A DNA stretch of 64,000 bases from Oopsacas minuta (GCA_024704765.1 JAKMXF010000310.1:62001-126000), one strand, 5' to 3'; positions 42,917 through 54,226 are shown, counted from the stretch's first letter. Made by a program: numbers and translations. Notes: generated by a model not told the origin, from the letters alone.

Positions 42917-44377
42917 CTGTCTGAGAAGTATATTTACTTACTTACTGAAAATTTGATACGTATTGTCTTTATACGTATAATAATATTTTTTATTTTTCAG
43001 TAAATGCTTTCTAATTGTATATGCGCAGACATCTATATACGCGGGCGTGACACCTTCACACCATGGTTAAATTCGTAAAATAATGATTTGATCTAACATA
43101 AATTCTGTTTACTTGGAATTTCCATTCTTTTTGTGCAAAATGCTAGGAAATTTTAAAAATTTTAAGATTAATATGTGGATTTTCATTATATCTGACTCAT
43201 AACTGGCTCCATTTCCTTTGTCACCATGTATAGCTTAGATTTATTATAGATGACTATAATATCTATATTATTAAATCTCAATTGTTGTTTGTCTGTTTGT
43301 TTGTCCGTTGTCAAGGAAAGGATTTACGGTATGCAATTTGGAAATTGTCGCAGAACTATGTATTTATCAAGGAAGTGAAAGAATTCAACAAAACTGCACT
43401 AAATATGTATATCGAACAAGCTGAATCCGAATTTCACACTTTTTGGGTTAATCATATGTAAATTTTTTGTTGTTTTTATGAATATAAAGTAAACAAATTT
43501 CAATATTGAGGTAGAATCATACTTTCAACGACTATACTGGGATACTCGAATATACTGAGTCTGAATATTGTAAACAATATCAATATTATTAAATCTCAAT
43601 TGTTGTTTGTCCGTTGAATATCTCGAGGCGAAATGCGCCGAGTTCATCGCGAAGCGTCGAGCGAAAGGCTCGTATATATTTAATAATATTATGAAACCCA
43701 AACTCTTCAAAGTTATAAAGGAAATTGAGCCAGTTAGAGTCGGATATGATGAAAGTTCCAACATAAATAAATATTCAAAGGTTTCTCTTCCATTTATACA
43801 CAAAAGTATAGAACAATTCCAAGTAAAAAAAATTTTAGGTTAGATGAAAGTAGCCCTATACGAATTTTACCATGAATTGAAAGTGTCACATCTGTGTGTA
43901 TAGGTGCTCGTATTGTATATAACTTCCTATTACGATTTCGCTTTTAGTAACCAACATGGCCACTGGTAAATCGGGTCAAGTACCAGAAAAAACTATGCTA
44001 ATAGTGTACATAATTGTTTAATCGGCCCAGCACTTTGTTTCCGGTTAAAATCAGGTCAAAATAGCAGGGTCTTGAAGTGACTAATCATAGGCTATGGCTC
44101 AGTCTACTGTATATTCATTTATCAAACGTCACACACACATATATCTCTCTCTATATATATATGAGGTAAATATATACACCTGCAAATACAAATCCTCTGT
44201 AATTAACTTTTAAAGATAATCGTATAATATACATCTGAGGCACCAGGTTCACACACATCTTACTTCTACAGAGCCAAAACTACGAGAAATAGCATAATTA
44301 AAGTTAGTAGGTTGATCATCAAACTCTATACAATGAAGGATATATGAAATTGAGTCTTTAATTCCTTTAATAATATT
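42917..44377. other. Gene-free interval with two copies of a small repeat
   Basis: A TATTATTAAATCTCAATTGT sequence followed by TTGTTTGTC occurs near 43265 and again near 43585. The second copy ends in GTATATATTTAATAATATT at 43691, which pairs with its own start. Together they look like small non-coding mobile units of unknown class. The rest is AT-rich; no gene is seen. Confidence 0.45.
43582..43691. repeat. Small element with AATATTATTAAAT / ATTTAATAATATT ends
   Basis: The two 13 bp ends are exact inverses, 110 bp apart overall. The interior is GC-richer (GGCGAAATGCGCCGAG) than its surroundings. A 5'-similar partial copy lies at about 43262. Confidence 0.55.
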
Positions 44378-44938
44378 TGTCCGTCAATTTTGAAAGTTTT
44401 TGATTCTTGGACACTATATATTGGCTTAAGTACTATCGACTATGGTGAGTACGAATCTGAATGCTATTATACTCCAACACGTCTCAATTTTATAGAATTC
44501 AACTCGCAAAATGGGAAAATGGCATAAATTACCAAAAATTTCTACTTAATAGCAAGTAGTCATGTAAAAGTTGTGTGTATTTTTAAACTAGCGGTCTTGA
44601 ATTCATTGATTACAAGAAATAGCTCTGTATTGGCTAAACCTGTTATTAATATTGCATTTTACGATCTTTGTGATATTTCTCATTTTTTGTATGTGTTATT
44701 CTAGATTTCGTTAGTAACATGACCAATTTAGCCTATACGCAGCTCGTTCAGGTTTATATTTACTCTAAATACTCTGTAGTTTAAATATCTTGGTTTTGCA
44801 TGACTAGTTGATATTTCAGTATTATAATATTTTTGCGAATTGTTGTAATTTTCCCATTTTGTACTTAGATAGTCGATAGAGTACATAAGGCAATATATAG
44901 TGTCCAAGAATCAAAATACTTTCAAAATTTGTCGGACA
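44378..44938. mobile_element. MITE with long (~75 bp) imperfect terminal inverted repeats
   Basis: The left end reads TGTCCGTCAATTTTGAAAGT, then GATTCTTGGACACTATATAT. The right end holds the inverse series, ATATATAGTGTCCAAGAATC and then CTTTCAAAATTTGTCGGACA. Pairing continues through a GACTATC / GATAGTC block. No ORF. Confidence 0.8.
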
Positions 44939-45042
44939 GTGTAATTATCTATAATTTACCAGTCTCATTACTATTTAGTTTCCACTCACCAGTTTTTTAG
45001 CAGGCTCATGAAAACTAGTCCTGCCATCGCCAGTATAATAAT

Positions 45043-45161
45043 CAGGGTTGCCATGGGAAAAGAATTTCAATTTCAATTCCATTTCCCATCTCATTCCCAC
45101 AGGATTCCCATATGGGAATTCTCATAGGCTAACTACGATTCCCATTCCCACGGCAACCCTG
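45043..45161. mobile_element. 119-bp MITE (hAT-like ends)
   Basis: It starts CAGGGTTGCCATGGGAA and ends TTCCCACGGCAACCCTG with one mismatch. The interior holds several TTCCCAT / ATGGGAAT repeats. No exact target duplication is visible. Confidence 0.7.
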
Positions 45162-45373
45162 AATTAATAATGCAATCTGGCCGGCTCTGCCGCAGTTCAG
45201 GGATAGAACTAACAGTATTTTTTTTACAAGAAATTGCTTCTACCATGGCCGAACCCTTCCTACTGCCCACCGGCCCTGCAGCCCCAAGGCCGATCAATTC
45301 AAATAATAAAGAATAATTTCATGCGGAAAGTGTTAAGTTTATTACGAAGCGACGATTATTCCTGACGAAGACT

Positions 45374-46342
45374 CTACTGATATAACCGTACTGTTATAAT
45401 TATACTTACCTGTGAGAGACTGCTAGCGCTATTAAGCCCTGTCTGTTGGATTGTCCTCCCGTCAACATCCTGTAGTGGCCTATAGTTATTTACCAGTATG
45501 GCTCCATCAGTACTTACACGCTGCATTCTAAGCAAATCGAGCTGTTGCCTGGTTATGCATCTGCTTTGAGCTGACACCCACCATAGAGCTGATTGATAAC
45601 ATGGCGGTATAGTTAGAGACCCGTGATACACGTAGAATTTATCGTTACATACTCCAACTATGATAGATTCACACTCATGCAGATCACTTAACCTCCAGTT
45701 AATCCCTGATACGCTTTCATCATTACTTAACGTTTCTAGATATTCATTGTCTGTGCCAAACACAGTATTAAAATCAGAATTAGCACAGACTCTAAGCCTT
45801 AATGCTATAATTGTTAAACCGTCACTCTGTTGTGCAGCAGTAGTAAAATTTGTGTATTCAGAATTGAAATAGTTGAAGTGCACCTCTCCTACTGTCCCTT
45901 CACTATTGATAAAGTGCTCAGAACCCTGTGAGTCTGTAGAACCCCAGTGAAAGTCCAAGCTATTCAAATGGTAACGGTCTCCAAGTGTTCTGCCTGTAAA
46001 GAATGGGTCATCTCCATTATGAACTAAGGCTATAGTTGGTGCGTTCGTATTAGTGGGGTCGTCTGCTTGAAATTCTACAGTATGTCCATCGTTTACAAGC
46101 GTACCATTCCTCATCATATCGTTATGTAATAAAAACAGTCCGGTTCCCTCTTCGCTCATAACTACAGTATCTGTGATAATATCTACCGGAGACTGCATCG
46201 TACCTTCTCCACACTCAGAATAACTCGGAGAGATGCTAGGCCACTCGCTCGGACCTATTGGGGGTTCGTAACCCCATTCTTGAGCACGAATGTTCGAGCA
46301 TAGTACGAATATTAGTATAGTTATAAAGATAAGTCTTCCCAT
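45374..46342 (-). CDS. Secreted alpha-carbonic anhydrase-like protein lacking one zinc-ligand His
   Basis: An ORF of up to 322 residues with a signal peptide (I-F-I-T-I-L-I-F-V-L-C-S) and an alpha-CA domain: W-G-Y, Q-S-P-V-D-I, G-S-E-H, E-V-H and T-I-P-P-C. The family zinc-ligand segment is usually F-H-F-H-W-G; here it reads L-D-F-H-W-G, so the first His (His94 in CA2 numbering) is Asp130. His132 and His155 (His96, His119) and Glu142 are kept, and Thr199 is kept in S-L-T-I-P-P. The coding frame probably leaves the exon at TCACAG|GTAAGT near 45410, so the last 13 residues of the open frame may be intron and a 3' exon is missing from my model. It could be a low-activity or non-catalytic CA-related protein. 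Confidence 0.82.
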   Translation of the reverse strand: MGRLIFITILIFVLCSNIRAQEWGYEPPIGPSEWPSISPSYSECGEGTMQSPVDIITDTVVMSEEGTGLFLLHNDMMRNGTLVNDGHTVEFQADDPTNTNAPTIALVHNGDDPFFTGRTLGDRYHLNSLDFHWGSTDSQGSEHFINSEGTVGEVHFNYFNSEYTNFTTAAQQSDGLTIIALRLRVCANSDFNTVFGTDNEYLETLSNDESVSGINWRLSDLHECESIIVGVCNDKFYVYHGSLTIPPCYQSALWWVSAQSRCITRQQLDLLRMQRVSTDGAILVNNYRPLQDVDGRTIQQTGLNSASSLSQVSIIITVRLYQ

Positions 46343-47486
46343 TTCCGAATTCTAATTATTCTTAATGAAATATGAAATTTACTTCAGGGTATGTCGCTAT
46401 TTCTTGCCCCAAAGCCTACAACGTATATCATTTAAGCTATCATAATTTTGAATTTATTAACTGATATCGGATTACTTAGTTGACGAGTACTAGTAATGCC
46501 TATGCCTGCATGGTTCATACATATATACAAATCATATGATACAAATAGATATCAGCTGTGAGTTCATTATATCTCGATCCGCTAGACGAAATACATATCC
46601 TCTTGTTCATCACCTGATATTGAAACTGTCAAAGACAGTATAGCATCAATACTCACATTATTTATCACTGACTTAGTCATGTAATCTTAGTGATACGTCG
46701 ATTCAATCTTCTCTAATTATAAATTAATCCAAAAACTGGCATTTTCCCCAAAAATGATGGCGGGATCGCAGAAGCTTATGGATTTATTTCACCCACATTT
46801 GCAGAGGGAAGTATCAGCCCTGTCTCCTTAATTGCACACGTCACGTACAGTGGAACCTGCATAAACCGACACTCGTTGGGACATGAAAATTTCGTCAAAT
46901 TATGCAGGCGAATTTGTATTGCCGGAAGCTATTTCAGATCAGAACACTGTCGGATTATAGAGGTCTTCAGGATTATTCATTTGTCGGGTTATGCGGGTTC
47001 CACTGTATTACATTATACACACTCGATTACAAATATCAATTGTAATGACCGATATGTTTCCTCAAATTTATAATTACATTTAATCACTATTCACTAATCA
47101 GGGATGGTGAAAATGCTCATGTGCAAATAATATTTATTTTTATGAAAACTTCGAGGTACGAAGTGGCTCGTTTCATTAATTTTGCTTTCTTAATTTACAC
47201 TTCGCTTAATTCGAAGCACGAAGTGTAGGGCCCCGTGTGAACAGTGTTCGAAAGCCGTGCTGCGCGAGCAAGCGAACCGCGCTCGTTTATTGAAAGCAGC
47301 AGCGATTTCAACATTATTCGGTTGCAACCTTGATTAGCTTTAATTTCGAAATAATAGGTAGGAACATAATGCAAATGTACTATAATACACATTAATGGAG
47401 TATTACACACTTTTACTTATTACTCTTCTAAAATATTATTCAATAAAACACAACAGGACACCTATACTATCAAGACTGACATAAAC
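46343..47486. other. Intergenic interval between two carbonic anhydrase genes
   Basis: It contains the promoter side of the first CA gene, a MITE at 46848-47005 and a short GC-rich stretch near 47240-47290. No gene is supported. Confidence 0.4.
46848..47005. mobile_element. Tc1/mariner-type MITE
   Basis: It starts CAGTGGAACCTGCATAAACC and ends with the near-inverse GGTTATGCGGGTTCCACTG. TA lies directly outside both ends (46846-46847 and 47006-47007). 158 bp, non-coding. Confidence 0.88.
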
Positions 47487-48526
47487 TCAAACAAACAGTA
47501 AAGCTAGAAGCAGCAGGAACAAAGACAGAGACATGTTCATCAGTGTTGTAGTAGCCTATAATAAATGTAATAATATAAAATTATGTCAAATGAATATTGG
47601 TTCTTTAATTAATGCTAGAGTTCAATTTTTGGACTTACCGCGTTCGTGTTAGTAAGGATCGTTCGCTGGTTTAGTTCCTGGATAGGACGATAATTGTCAG
47701 TCAGTCGAGGACCCGCTGAGGTTACATTCTGACTTCTTAACATGTCAAGTTGTGCTTGAGAGATACATAACATATCCTCTGCTACCCACCAGGCTACAGC
47801 CTCACTGCATGGAGGAGTAGTGAAGGAGCCCTGGAAGGTATAGTACGAGTTGGTGTCTGTGCACGGTCCGCCACAATTGTAGATGCCACTTAGTCTTAGG
47901 GAAACAGGAACCTCATCAGGATCAGACATTATCTGATCTAGGAAAGAATTGTTGGGCCCAAACACTGGATAGAAATCACTATTTTCACAAACTCTTAGAA
48001 GTACTCCTAACACAAGGAATTCGTTAGCTTCGTTGCCAGCTTGGGAGGAGTTAAATAGTGTATTTCTGCATACAAAGTGGACTTCAGCTACAGATGACAT
48101 TCCATTGAATTGATTCTCTGATCCCCTACTATCTACTGAGCCCCAATGGAAATGGAATTGTTGCAACACATAATCTCCATCCTGGAAGCTTGCACTTTCA
48201 TATGTAGCTCTTAAATATGGACGATTTATGTCAGTTACAGTGTTGTCAATAGCGTATTCAACTGAATGTTCGTTGTTCATCAGAGTACCGCTTAGCAGGC
48301 TGTCTCCGTTGAAGATCTCGAGACTCAATTGTGGCCAATAACTTGAACTTTCAGTGGGGATATTGATGGGGGATTGTCTATTACCATTTCCGCAAATCGC
48401 CCAGTCAGGGTTTAGTGTTGACCAGTTGGCAGGACCAATGGGTGAGACGTATCCAAACTGTTGTGTCCATCCTATTGGTATGATTGACAAGCAACCTATT
48501 ATTGCGAGTATAATTATTCTTGACAT
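47487..48526 (-). CDS. Alpha-carbonic anhydrase with signal peptide and C-terminal hydrophobic (GPI-type) tail
   Basis: Two exons, 47639-48526 and 47487-47555, give 318 residues. The signal peptide is residues 1-20. Q-S-P-I-N-I is at about 51-56. F-H-F-H-W-G supplies His125 and His127, G-S-E-N contains Glu137, and A-E-V-H supplies His150. The F-T-T-P-P-C-S-E segment holds Thr199. All zinc ligands are present, so it should hydrate CO2. The exon 1 donor is ACGCG|GTAAGT; read-through would give a false end (S-P-K-I-E-L). Exon 2 encodes 22 residues ending L-S-L-F-L-L-L-L-A-L-L-F-V with no basic stop, like a GPI-attachment signal in CA4/CA15-type enzymes. Its paralogue is at 52560-53599. Confidence 0.9.
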
Positions 48527-50314
48527 TTCGAACTATTCAGATACAATTTGAAGCAGAGGGTGTTAATTTCAACACTCAATTACTCCTTTTATACTCGATC
48601 CTCAGTCGTACTGTAACTCGATCAGTGTCTCATAACCTTAAAGCTTATTACTGTTTGATTTTCTTCTCAATTATACCAAATTTTTTCTTGTAGCTATAGA
48701 TTTGAAATGTCAAAAGTACAATCTATACATGCTTGACTAACCGTTTAAAAGAAATTTCTAGCATCATTTTTGAAATACACTATAACTCGGATAAGAGTTG
48801 TAAGACGTACTACCACAAATTTGTACGTAGCAACCGATATACGTACGTCTTATCCGAATATTGTTCCCGTACAAGAATAGATATAGATAATCCTTTGGGG
48901 AGAAGGGTACGAACTAACCGAAAGTACGCACTGGATTTCTTATGGTTTCAAGAAGGAGGAATCCATTTCGATCACTTCATAAGTACATTTCCAAAGGTTA
49001 TCCTTCATCTCGGAATTAAAACGATGACATCACGATTTACATAATCGCTGATCTAATATTAATTATTTAAAATATTTCAAATTTCGTATTTCATAGAAAA
49101 TTACCTCTAAAATAATGATTCAAATATTCCAACTTATCCTAGACTTTTGTGAGAATTGTAAAACACAAGATTTACTTCATGAAACTTGATCATTATAATG
49201 AATTAAATTTGATATGTGTGCTTACTTTGCAATATTCTCAGGATTAATTATCCTCAGGGGTAGGGTATGTAAACTAATATACTTGCATTTGTTTCCATCA
49301 ACTCCCATCATCCCAATATTTCTCCCGCCCAGATATATTTAGTATTTTATTATCTCATTGAAGTACAAACCTCTAATATGCGTCTAATTATTAGATACAT
49401 ATGAATTTTGTATGATCTACAGATCTATATATTCTAGAGTATAGATTTTGTTACTAACAAAAAATTAAACATTACTCAGCTCAGGTTAAACCCAGCCATT
49501 GCCTACTAAAATACGACTATGCATGCTGCCGAATCATAGTAAAAATAAGAGTCCAGTTTATAATTCTCATAAAAGACAAACTAGGCCTCCAATGTTTGGG
49601 AATTGAACCATTTTTAAGTTAAAAAATTCAAGGAAATAAATGAGATTATTTCGAAGATTTCAAACGGCCATCCTTCATCTAGTTTAGGTGCAATTATGCA
49701 ATGACGTCATCATTTATACATCTTGAGTATTATTACAATTTTTTACCTGAAAAAATTAAAATTCTATCTAAATTGATGCTGGATGTTTGAATTTGTTCAA
49801 ATCAAGATAAATAGAATTAACTCATTAGAAGAAAAATTACACAAATATATACCTTGAGCATGAAAAGAATGATATATCAAAATCCATTATCAGTTAAATC
49901 GAAGAAACATATGAAAATGGGTTAAGAAATTGATTTTAAACAAATGTATACAATATTTATGCTTTATAGATGAGTAGAAGACATTCTTTCAAGAAAATTT
50001 TCGATCAGTAATTTTTTTAGAATATGATACCATTATTTGAATTGAGCCTAAACTAGATGAAGGATGGCCGTTTGAACTTTTTACCCTGAAAAGGTTCAAT
50101 TCACAAGCATTGGAGGCTTATTTTCTTTTATACGAATTATTAAACTGGACTCAGATTTTTACTATGATTCGACAGCCGTATTTTAGTAGGCCATAACCCA
50201 GCTTAACTTACGAAGGGGATTTCAGACTGGGTTTAACTGGGTTGAGTGTTAAACTTGCCAATCCTGATTTTATTGTATGAATTGTGTTTATTTGTATAGA
50301 TAATATTTCGTGTC
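48527..50314. other. Intergenic interval; mostly a large foldback element
   Basis: A 103-codon plus-strand open frame (48733-49044) shows no recognisable domain and is treated as non-coding. The right half is occupied by the inverted-repeat element at 49490-50207, which ends about 100 bp before the Rho-like gene. Confidence 0.4.
49490..50207. mobile_element. Foldback/MITE of about 720 bp with >100-bp arms
   Basis: The left arm contains GCCTACTAAAATACG, CGAATCATAGTAAAAAT and GAGTCCAGTTTA. The right arm contains the inverses TAAACTGGACTC, ATTTTTACTATGATTCG and CGTATTTTAGTAGGC in mirrored order. Deeper inside, CGGCCATCCTTCATCTAGTT pairs with AACTAGATGAAGGATGGCCG (about 49668 and 50049). Only the ends are uncertain. 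Confidence 0.85.
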
Positions 50315-51508
50315 ATGCAGATACAGAGGTTTAAAGGAGTTATAGTGGGAGATAGGTATGTAAAATACATTAATTTGTTGATTTACTATTCTTAAAATTA
50401 TTAAAGGTGTTTACAGTGCTGTAGGAAAGACTTGCTTACTCCTCACCCAAATGTACAAATGCTTCCCTACAGATTATGTACCTAGAGTGTAAGTTTGCTG
50501 ACCAATTTAATTCATTTATCTAAAGGGAAATTAGGATTTTGTGAATCATTCTGGGTCATTCTTAGTTTTTTTCAGCCCGAGAGAGCTTCCTTTGAAAATG
50601 AGGATTGCTCCCCAAGTAGTAGTACAGTAAATCCTTTTTGTACGAAGTATCTGCTTCTATTTGTAACTGTTAATCAAGTAAAACATGGGTTGTACTGTAT
50701 TCTGCAACTTTTGTCAGTCTAGCCTTTGGAAATTTCATAAGAACATATAATACGTGTATTATCATAATCATCGTTGTTATCTTAGATTTAGCACGTTTCT
50801 TGAATCAAGGATCATTGATGGAAAGCGAGTTGACTATACCATATGGGACACTCTAGGTTAGTTACCGTTTCTCTCAATGTGTTTCTGGCGCTTAGTATTT
50901 TCATGACCTTTTTTGTCTAATTTTTTTCGATTTTGAAAATACAAAAACGTTTGGAAAGTATTAATTAAATTTGTTTCTAGAAGGTGGCGATAAAATTAAT
51001 TCACAAGTCTTGCAGCGTTTTCTAGCCTCCCTGCGCTTATTCAGTGAAATACGGTATTTACCCTTTTTATACTCGTTTACGTTTACCTTACTCTTAAGCC
51101 CCTCATAAAGATTACGATCATCTCAGACCCTCTTCTTATCCAGACACACAAGTTGTCATTATTTGCTTCTCATTGATATGTGCCTCCTCTTTTGAAAACG
51201 TTCAAACTATGTGGATTCCTGAACTAAACATATATTGTCCCCAAGCACCTAGAATCCTTGTTGGGACTAAACTAGATTTGAGAGATGACGATGAGACGAT
51301 CTCGCTTCTGAAGGATAAGCAGTTTGCTCCTATCAGCTACTCGCAGGGCCTGGAGATGATGAGAGATATTGGAGCTGATAGTTATATTGAATGTTCTGCA
51401 CTGACGCATAAAGGAGTTACAGAAGTATTTGAAGAAACAGTGAGAATAGCAATCGCAACTAAATTTAATGCTATTAATGGTCGGAAAGGAAGATGTACTC
51501 TCATTTAA
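50315..51508 (+). CDS. Atypical Rho-family GTPase with altered P-loop, switch I and switch II
   Basis: Four exons read by eye: 50315-50355, 50417-50488, 50786-50856 and 51099-51508 (alternatively 51111-51508), 197 or 193 residues. The P-loop is G-D-S-A-V-G-K-T (Ser at the Gly12 position). The effector region reads Y-V-P-R-V-F-S-T-F, so Arg replaces the Mg-binding Thr35. The G3 region is W-D-T-L followed directly by A-P-H-K-D-Y or D-Y, so the catalytic G-Q-E (Gln61) is absent with either splice choice. The rest is ordinary Rho: D-x-L-R-P-S-S-Y-P, S-S-F-E-N-V, the G-T-K-L-D-L-R base motif, E-C-S-A-L-T, and a basic C-terminus ending in C-T-L-I (CAAX). Rnd-type Rho proteins show similar losses and stay GTP-bound. 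Confidence 0.82.
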
Positions 51509-52559
51509 TTGCTTTTTGCAATGTAATTTTTGTGCACAGATTGATAAAAACTTGTTTTGAATATTTGTTTTTAATTTTGTAAACTGAAAATTTACTAAAT
51601 ATATTTTTAGCGTATATATTGTAAAGTAATAGGGTAAAATTCAGAGGATTTTTCTCATTTAAAGAAATGAAAAGAAACAACCCAATATAACTCCAACTTC
51701 TAATTATACTAAAGGTTGTACAAGATGGCCCTACCAATCGCCATTCTGTATCTACTCCCTTGTAAATTACTCGTAAAATAATTATAAGAATAAAATGCTT
51801 CCCCAGTCCAAGAAAATCATATTTGAGACGAATCTTTACTTTACATACCATTAATTAATGCAAAATTTGGACTATCATTCAAAAGAAGGCCAGAATACAA
51901 GCAATAAATCATTATTCATTGGAATTTGTATAATCTAGCTGTTGTGAATCAGGACTTCCGCTGAACCGAAATTATGTCTTGACAGATAATCGAAATAACA
52001 AGGTTTCTTCGAAATAGTATCAATACAATGCAAACTCGATGATTAGTACATATATACCCATTGTCCCAGTTCCTAATCACTATAACTAACTATATATAAA
52101 CGATCTCGATTATCTTGATTGTACGTTTTCCGGACGCTTTAGACCAGTACCAGCGAGTTCGAATAATCTAGGCTGTAGTGTATTAGGTAGGGTAACAAAA
52201 TAGTATCAGCATTCGTATCAGTATTGGTAAGGCAGCTGTTCATTGATATGATTTTCAAATACGGGGCAAAATTTGTTATAGATTCTATTATAGGCAGTGG
52301 TTGTCCACAGATCTGGAATATCCGGGCCGTGGTCGGGTCGCCAAACGCCTTAACCTTGGACAGATGCCCTGTTTGCCCTCCCCACCCACAGGAGTACAGC
52401 GGTTTCGAAATCCTAATACACAATGTATTACGAGATTAACAAATACAAGTACATAATTATGACTTATTTAATGTACTTTTTGTACTCACGAATTTATCAC
52501 TAATGATCTAATCTAATGAAACACAACAGGGCGCCTATACTATCAAGACTGACATAAAC
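51509..52559. other. Intergenic; Rho-like 3' region
   Basis: AT-rich sequence with small open frames in both strands, none recognisable. The last ~45 bp before 52560 already match the region downstream of the other carbonic anhydrase gene (before 47487). Confidence 0.4.
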
Positions 52560-53599
52560 TCAAACAAACAGTAAAGCTAGAAGCAGCAGGAATAAAGACA
52601 GAGACATGTTCATCAGTGTTGTAGTAGCCTATAATAAATGTAATAATATAAAATTATGTCAAATGAATATTGGTTCTTTAATTAATGCTAGAGTTCAATT
52701 TTTGGACTTACCGCGTTCGTGTTAGTAAGGATAATTCGCTGGTTTAGTTCCTGGATAGGACGCGTATTTTCAGTTAGTTGAGGACCTGATGAGGTTACAT
52801 TCTGACTTCTTAACATGTCAAGTTGTGCTTGAGAGATACATAACATATCCTCTGCTACCCACCAGGTTACAGCCTCACTGCATGGAGGAGTAGTGAAGGA
52901 GCCCTGGAAGGTATAGTACGAGTTGGTGTCTGTACACGGTCCGTCACAATTGTAGATGTCACTTAGTCTTAGGGAAACAGAAACCTCATCAGGATCAGCC
53001 TTTATCTGATCTAGATAAGAATTGTTGGCCCCAAACACTGGATAGAAATCACTATTTTCACAAACCCTAACTTTTATGCCTAACACAAGGTATCCATTTG
53101 GTTGAGCACCAGCTTGGGAGGTGTTGAATTGTATATTTCTGGACACAAGGTGGACTTCTGCTACAGCCGCTCTTCCATCGAATTGATTCTCTGATCCCCT
53201 ATTACTACCCTCCGCTGCCCAATGGAAATGGAATTGTTCCAATACATAAAGTCCATCCTGGAAGTTGTTTGGCCTTTCATATGTAGCAACGAAATGTGGT
53301 CGAGTTGCTTCCTCGCCCTGAATATTGTATCCTACAGTATGTGCATTGTTCATCAGAGTTCCATTTAATACGGTATCTTCGTTGATGATTATGAGATTCA
53401 ATTGTGGCCAATAAGCAGATTCTTGAGTGGGGATATTGATGGGGGATTGTCTATTACCATTTCCGCAAATCGCCCAGTCAGGGTTTAGTGTTGACCAGTT
53501 GGCAGGACCAATGGGTGAGACGTATCCAAACTCGAGTGTCCATCCTGTTGGTGTGATTGACAAGCAACCTATTATTGCGAGGATAATTATTCTTGACAT
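52560..53599 (-). CDS. Alpha-carbonic anhydrase, paralogue of 47487-48526, with GPI-type tail exon
   Basis: Two exons, 52712-53599 and 52560-52628, give 318 residues. The start is the ATG at 53599 (same M-S-R-I-I-I as the paralogue). Zinc ligands His124, His126 (F-H-F-H-W-A) and His150 are present, with G-S-E-N and F-T-T-P-P-C-S-E. The Gly after H-W is Ala here. The first ~57 residues and the C-terminal ~90 residues are almost identical to the paralogue, while residues about 58-120 differ at close to half the positions. The 83 bp intron is identical in the two genes by my reading. The Rho-like gene lies between the paralogues on the opposite strand. Confidence 0.9.
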
Positions 53600-53804
53600 T
53601 TTCAAACAATTTCGTAACGTAATTTATGTAATCGTATTATTGTTCCTTCCTTTATAACAAATTATAGTCCTATTGCTTATAATTATAATATCACACTATC
53701 ACACTTTGGTAGTAATAAATGACTGTCCTAATTCAATATTCAATCGAGTTTCTATAATGCAGCCATGGATGCCTGATACACTGCTTTTTGGTATTTCAAA
53801 ATAC

Positions 53805-53886
53805 AGTCAACATCCTGTAACTCGAATATTCGCTATCTCGAAGAGATTTTGATTCCCTTGGGGTTTGAGTTATCGAATGTTAACTG
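53805..53886. mobile_element. Short Tc1/mariner-type MITE
   Basis: It starts CAGTCAACATCC and ends in GTTAACTG, with imperfect pairing continuing inward (AACTCGAATATTCG / CGATAACTC-type). TA lies outside both ends (53803-53804 and 53887-53888). 82 bp. Confidence 0.6.
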
Positions 53887-54030
53887 TATACATTTTCTAT
53901 AGAATTCTAGTAGTTGTAGAATACAAAACTAACAAAGTTCGTAAATTGAATTCAGCTGATATAATATAAAGTGAATATATACCGATTATACAACAGAGAT
54001 CTGTAGAATTTAGTGTAATACACTTTTCAT

Positions 54031-54049
54031 GGATGTGTATAAGAGACAG
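54031..54049 (+). other. 18/19 match to the Tn5 (Nextera) mosaic end
   Basis: GGATGTGTATAAGAGACAG differs from the 19 bp hyperactive Tn5 mosaic end only at its first base. This sequence is used in transposase-based sequencing libraries. It may be a library or assembly artefact, so the local continuity between 53.9 and 54.2 kb should be treated with caution. Confidence 0.75.
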
Positions 54050-54226
54050 GCGATCGAGGCTTCTTGGATTATAGAGTTGCAAAACTCAGAGTATACTACG
54101 AATTTGCCGTGTCTAATTTTGTGGTTTATAAACCCACCTAAATATTTTGCAAACAAAATTTCCAGTTCTACGTATATAATTTCGAGAATTACTGTAATCA
54201 CATATTAATTTTAGTTTGTAGCAAAA

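Noticed and set aside
47615-47638. S-P-K-I-E-L C-termini of the two carbonic anhydrases
   Set aside because: A strong GTAAGT donor precedes this end in both genes, and a conserved downstream exon encodes a plausible GPI-type tail.
48733-49044. 103-codon plus-strand ORF between the CA gene and the foldback element
   Set aside because: No domain, signal or coding-type composition; it lies in repeat-rich sequence.
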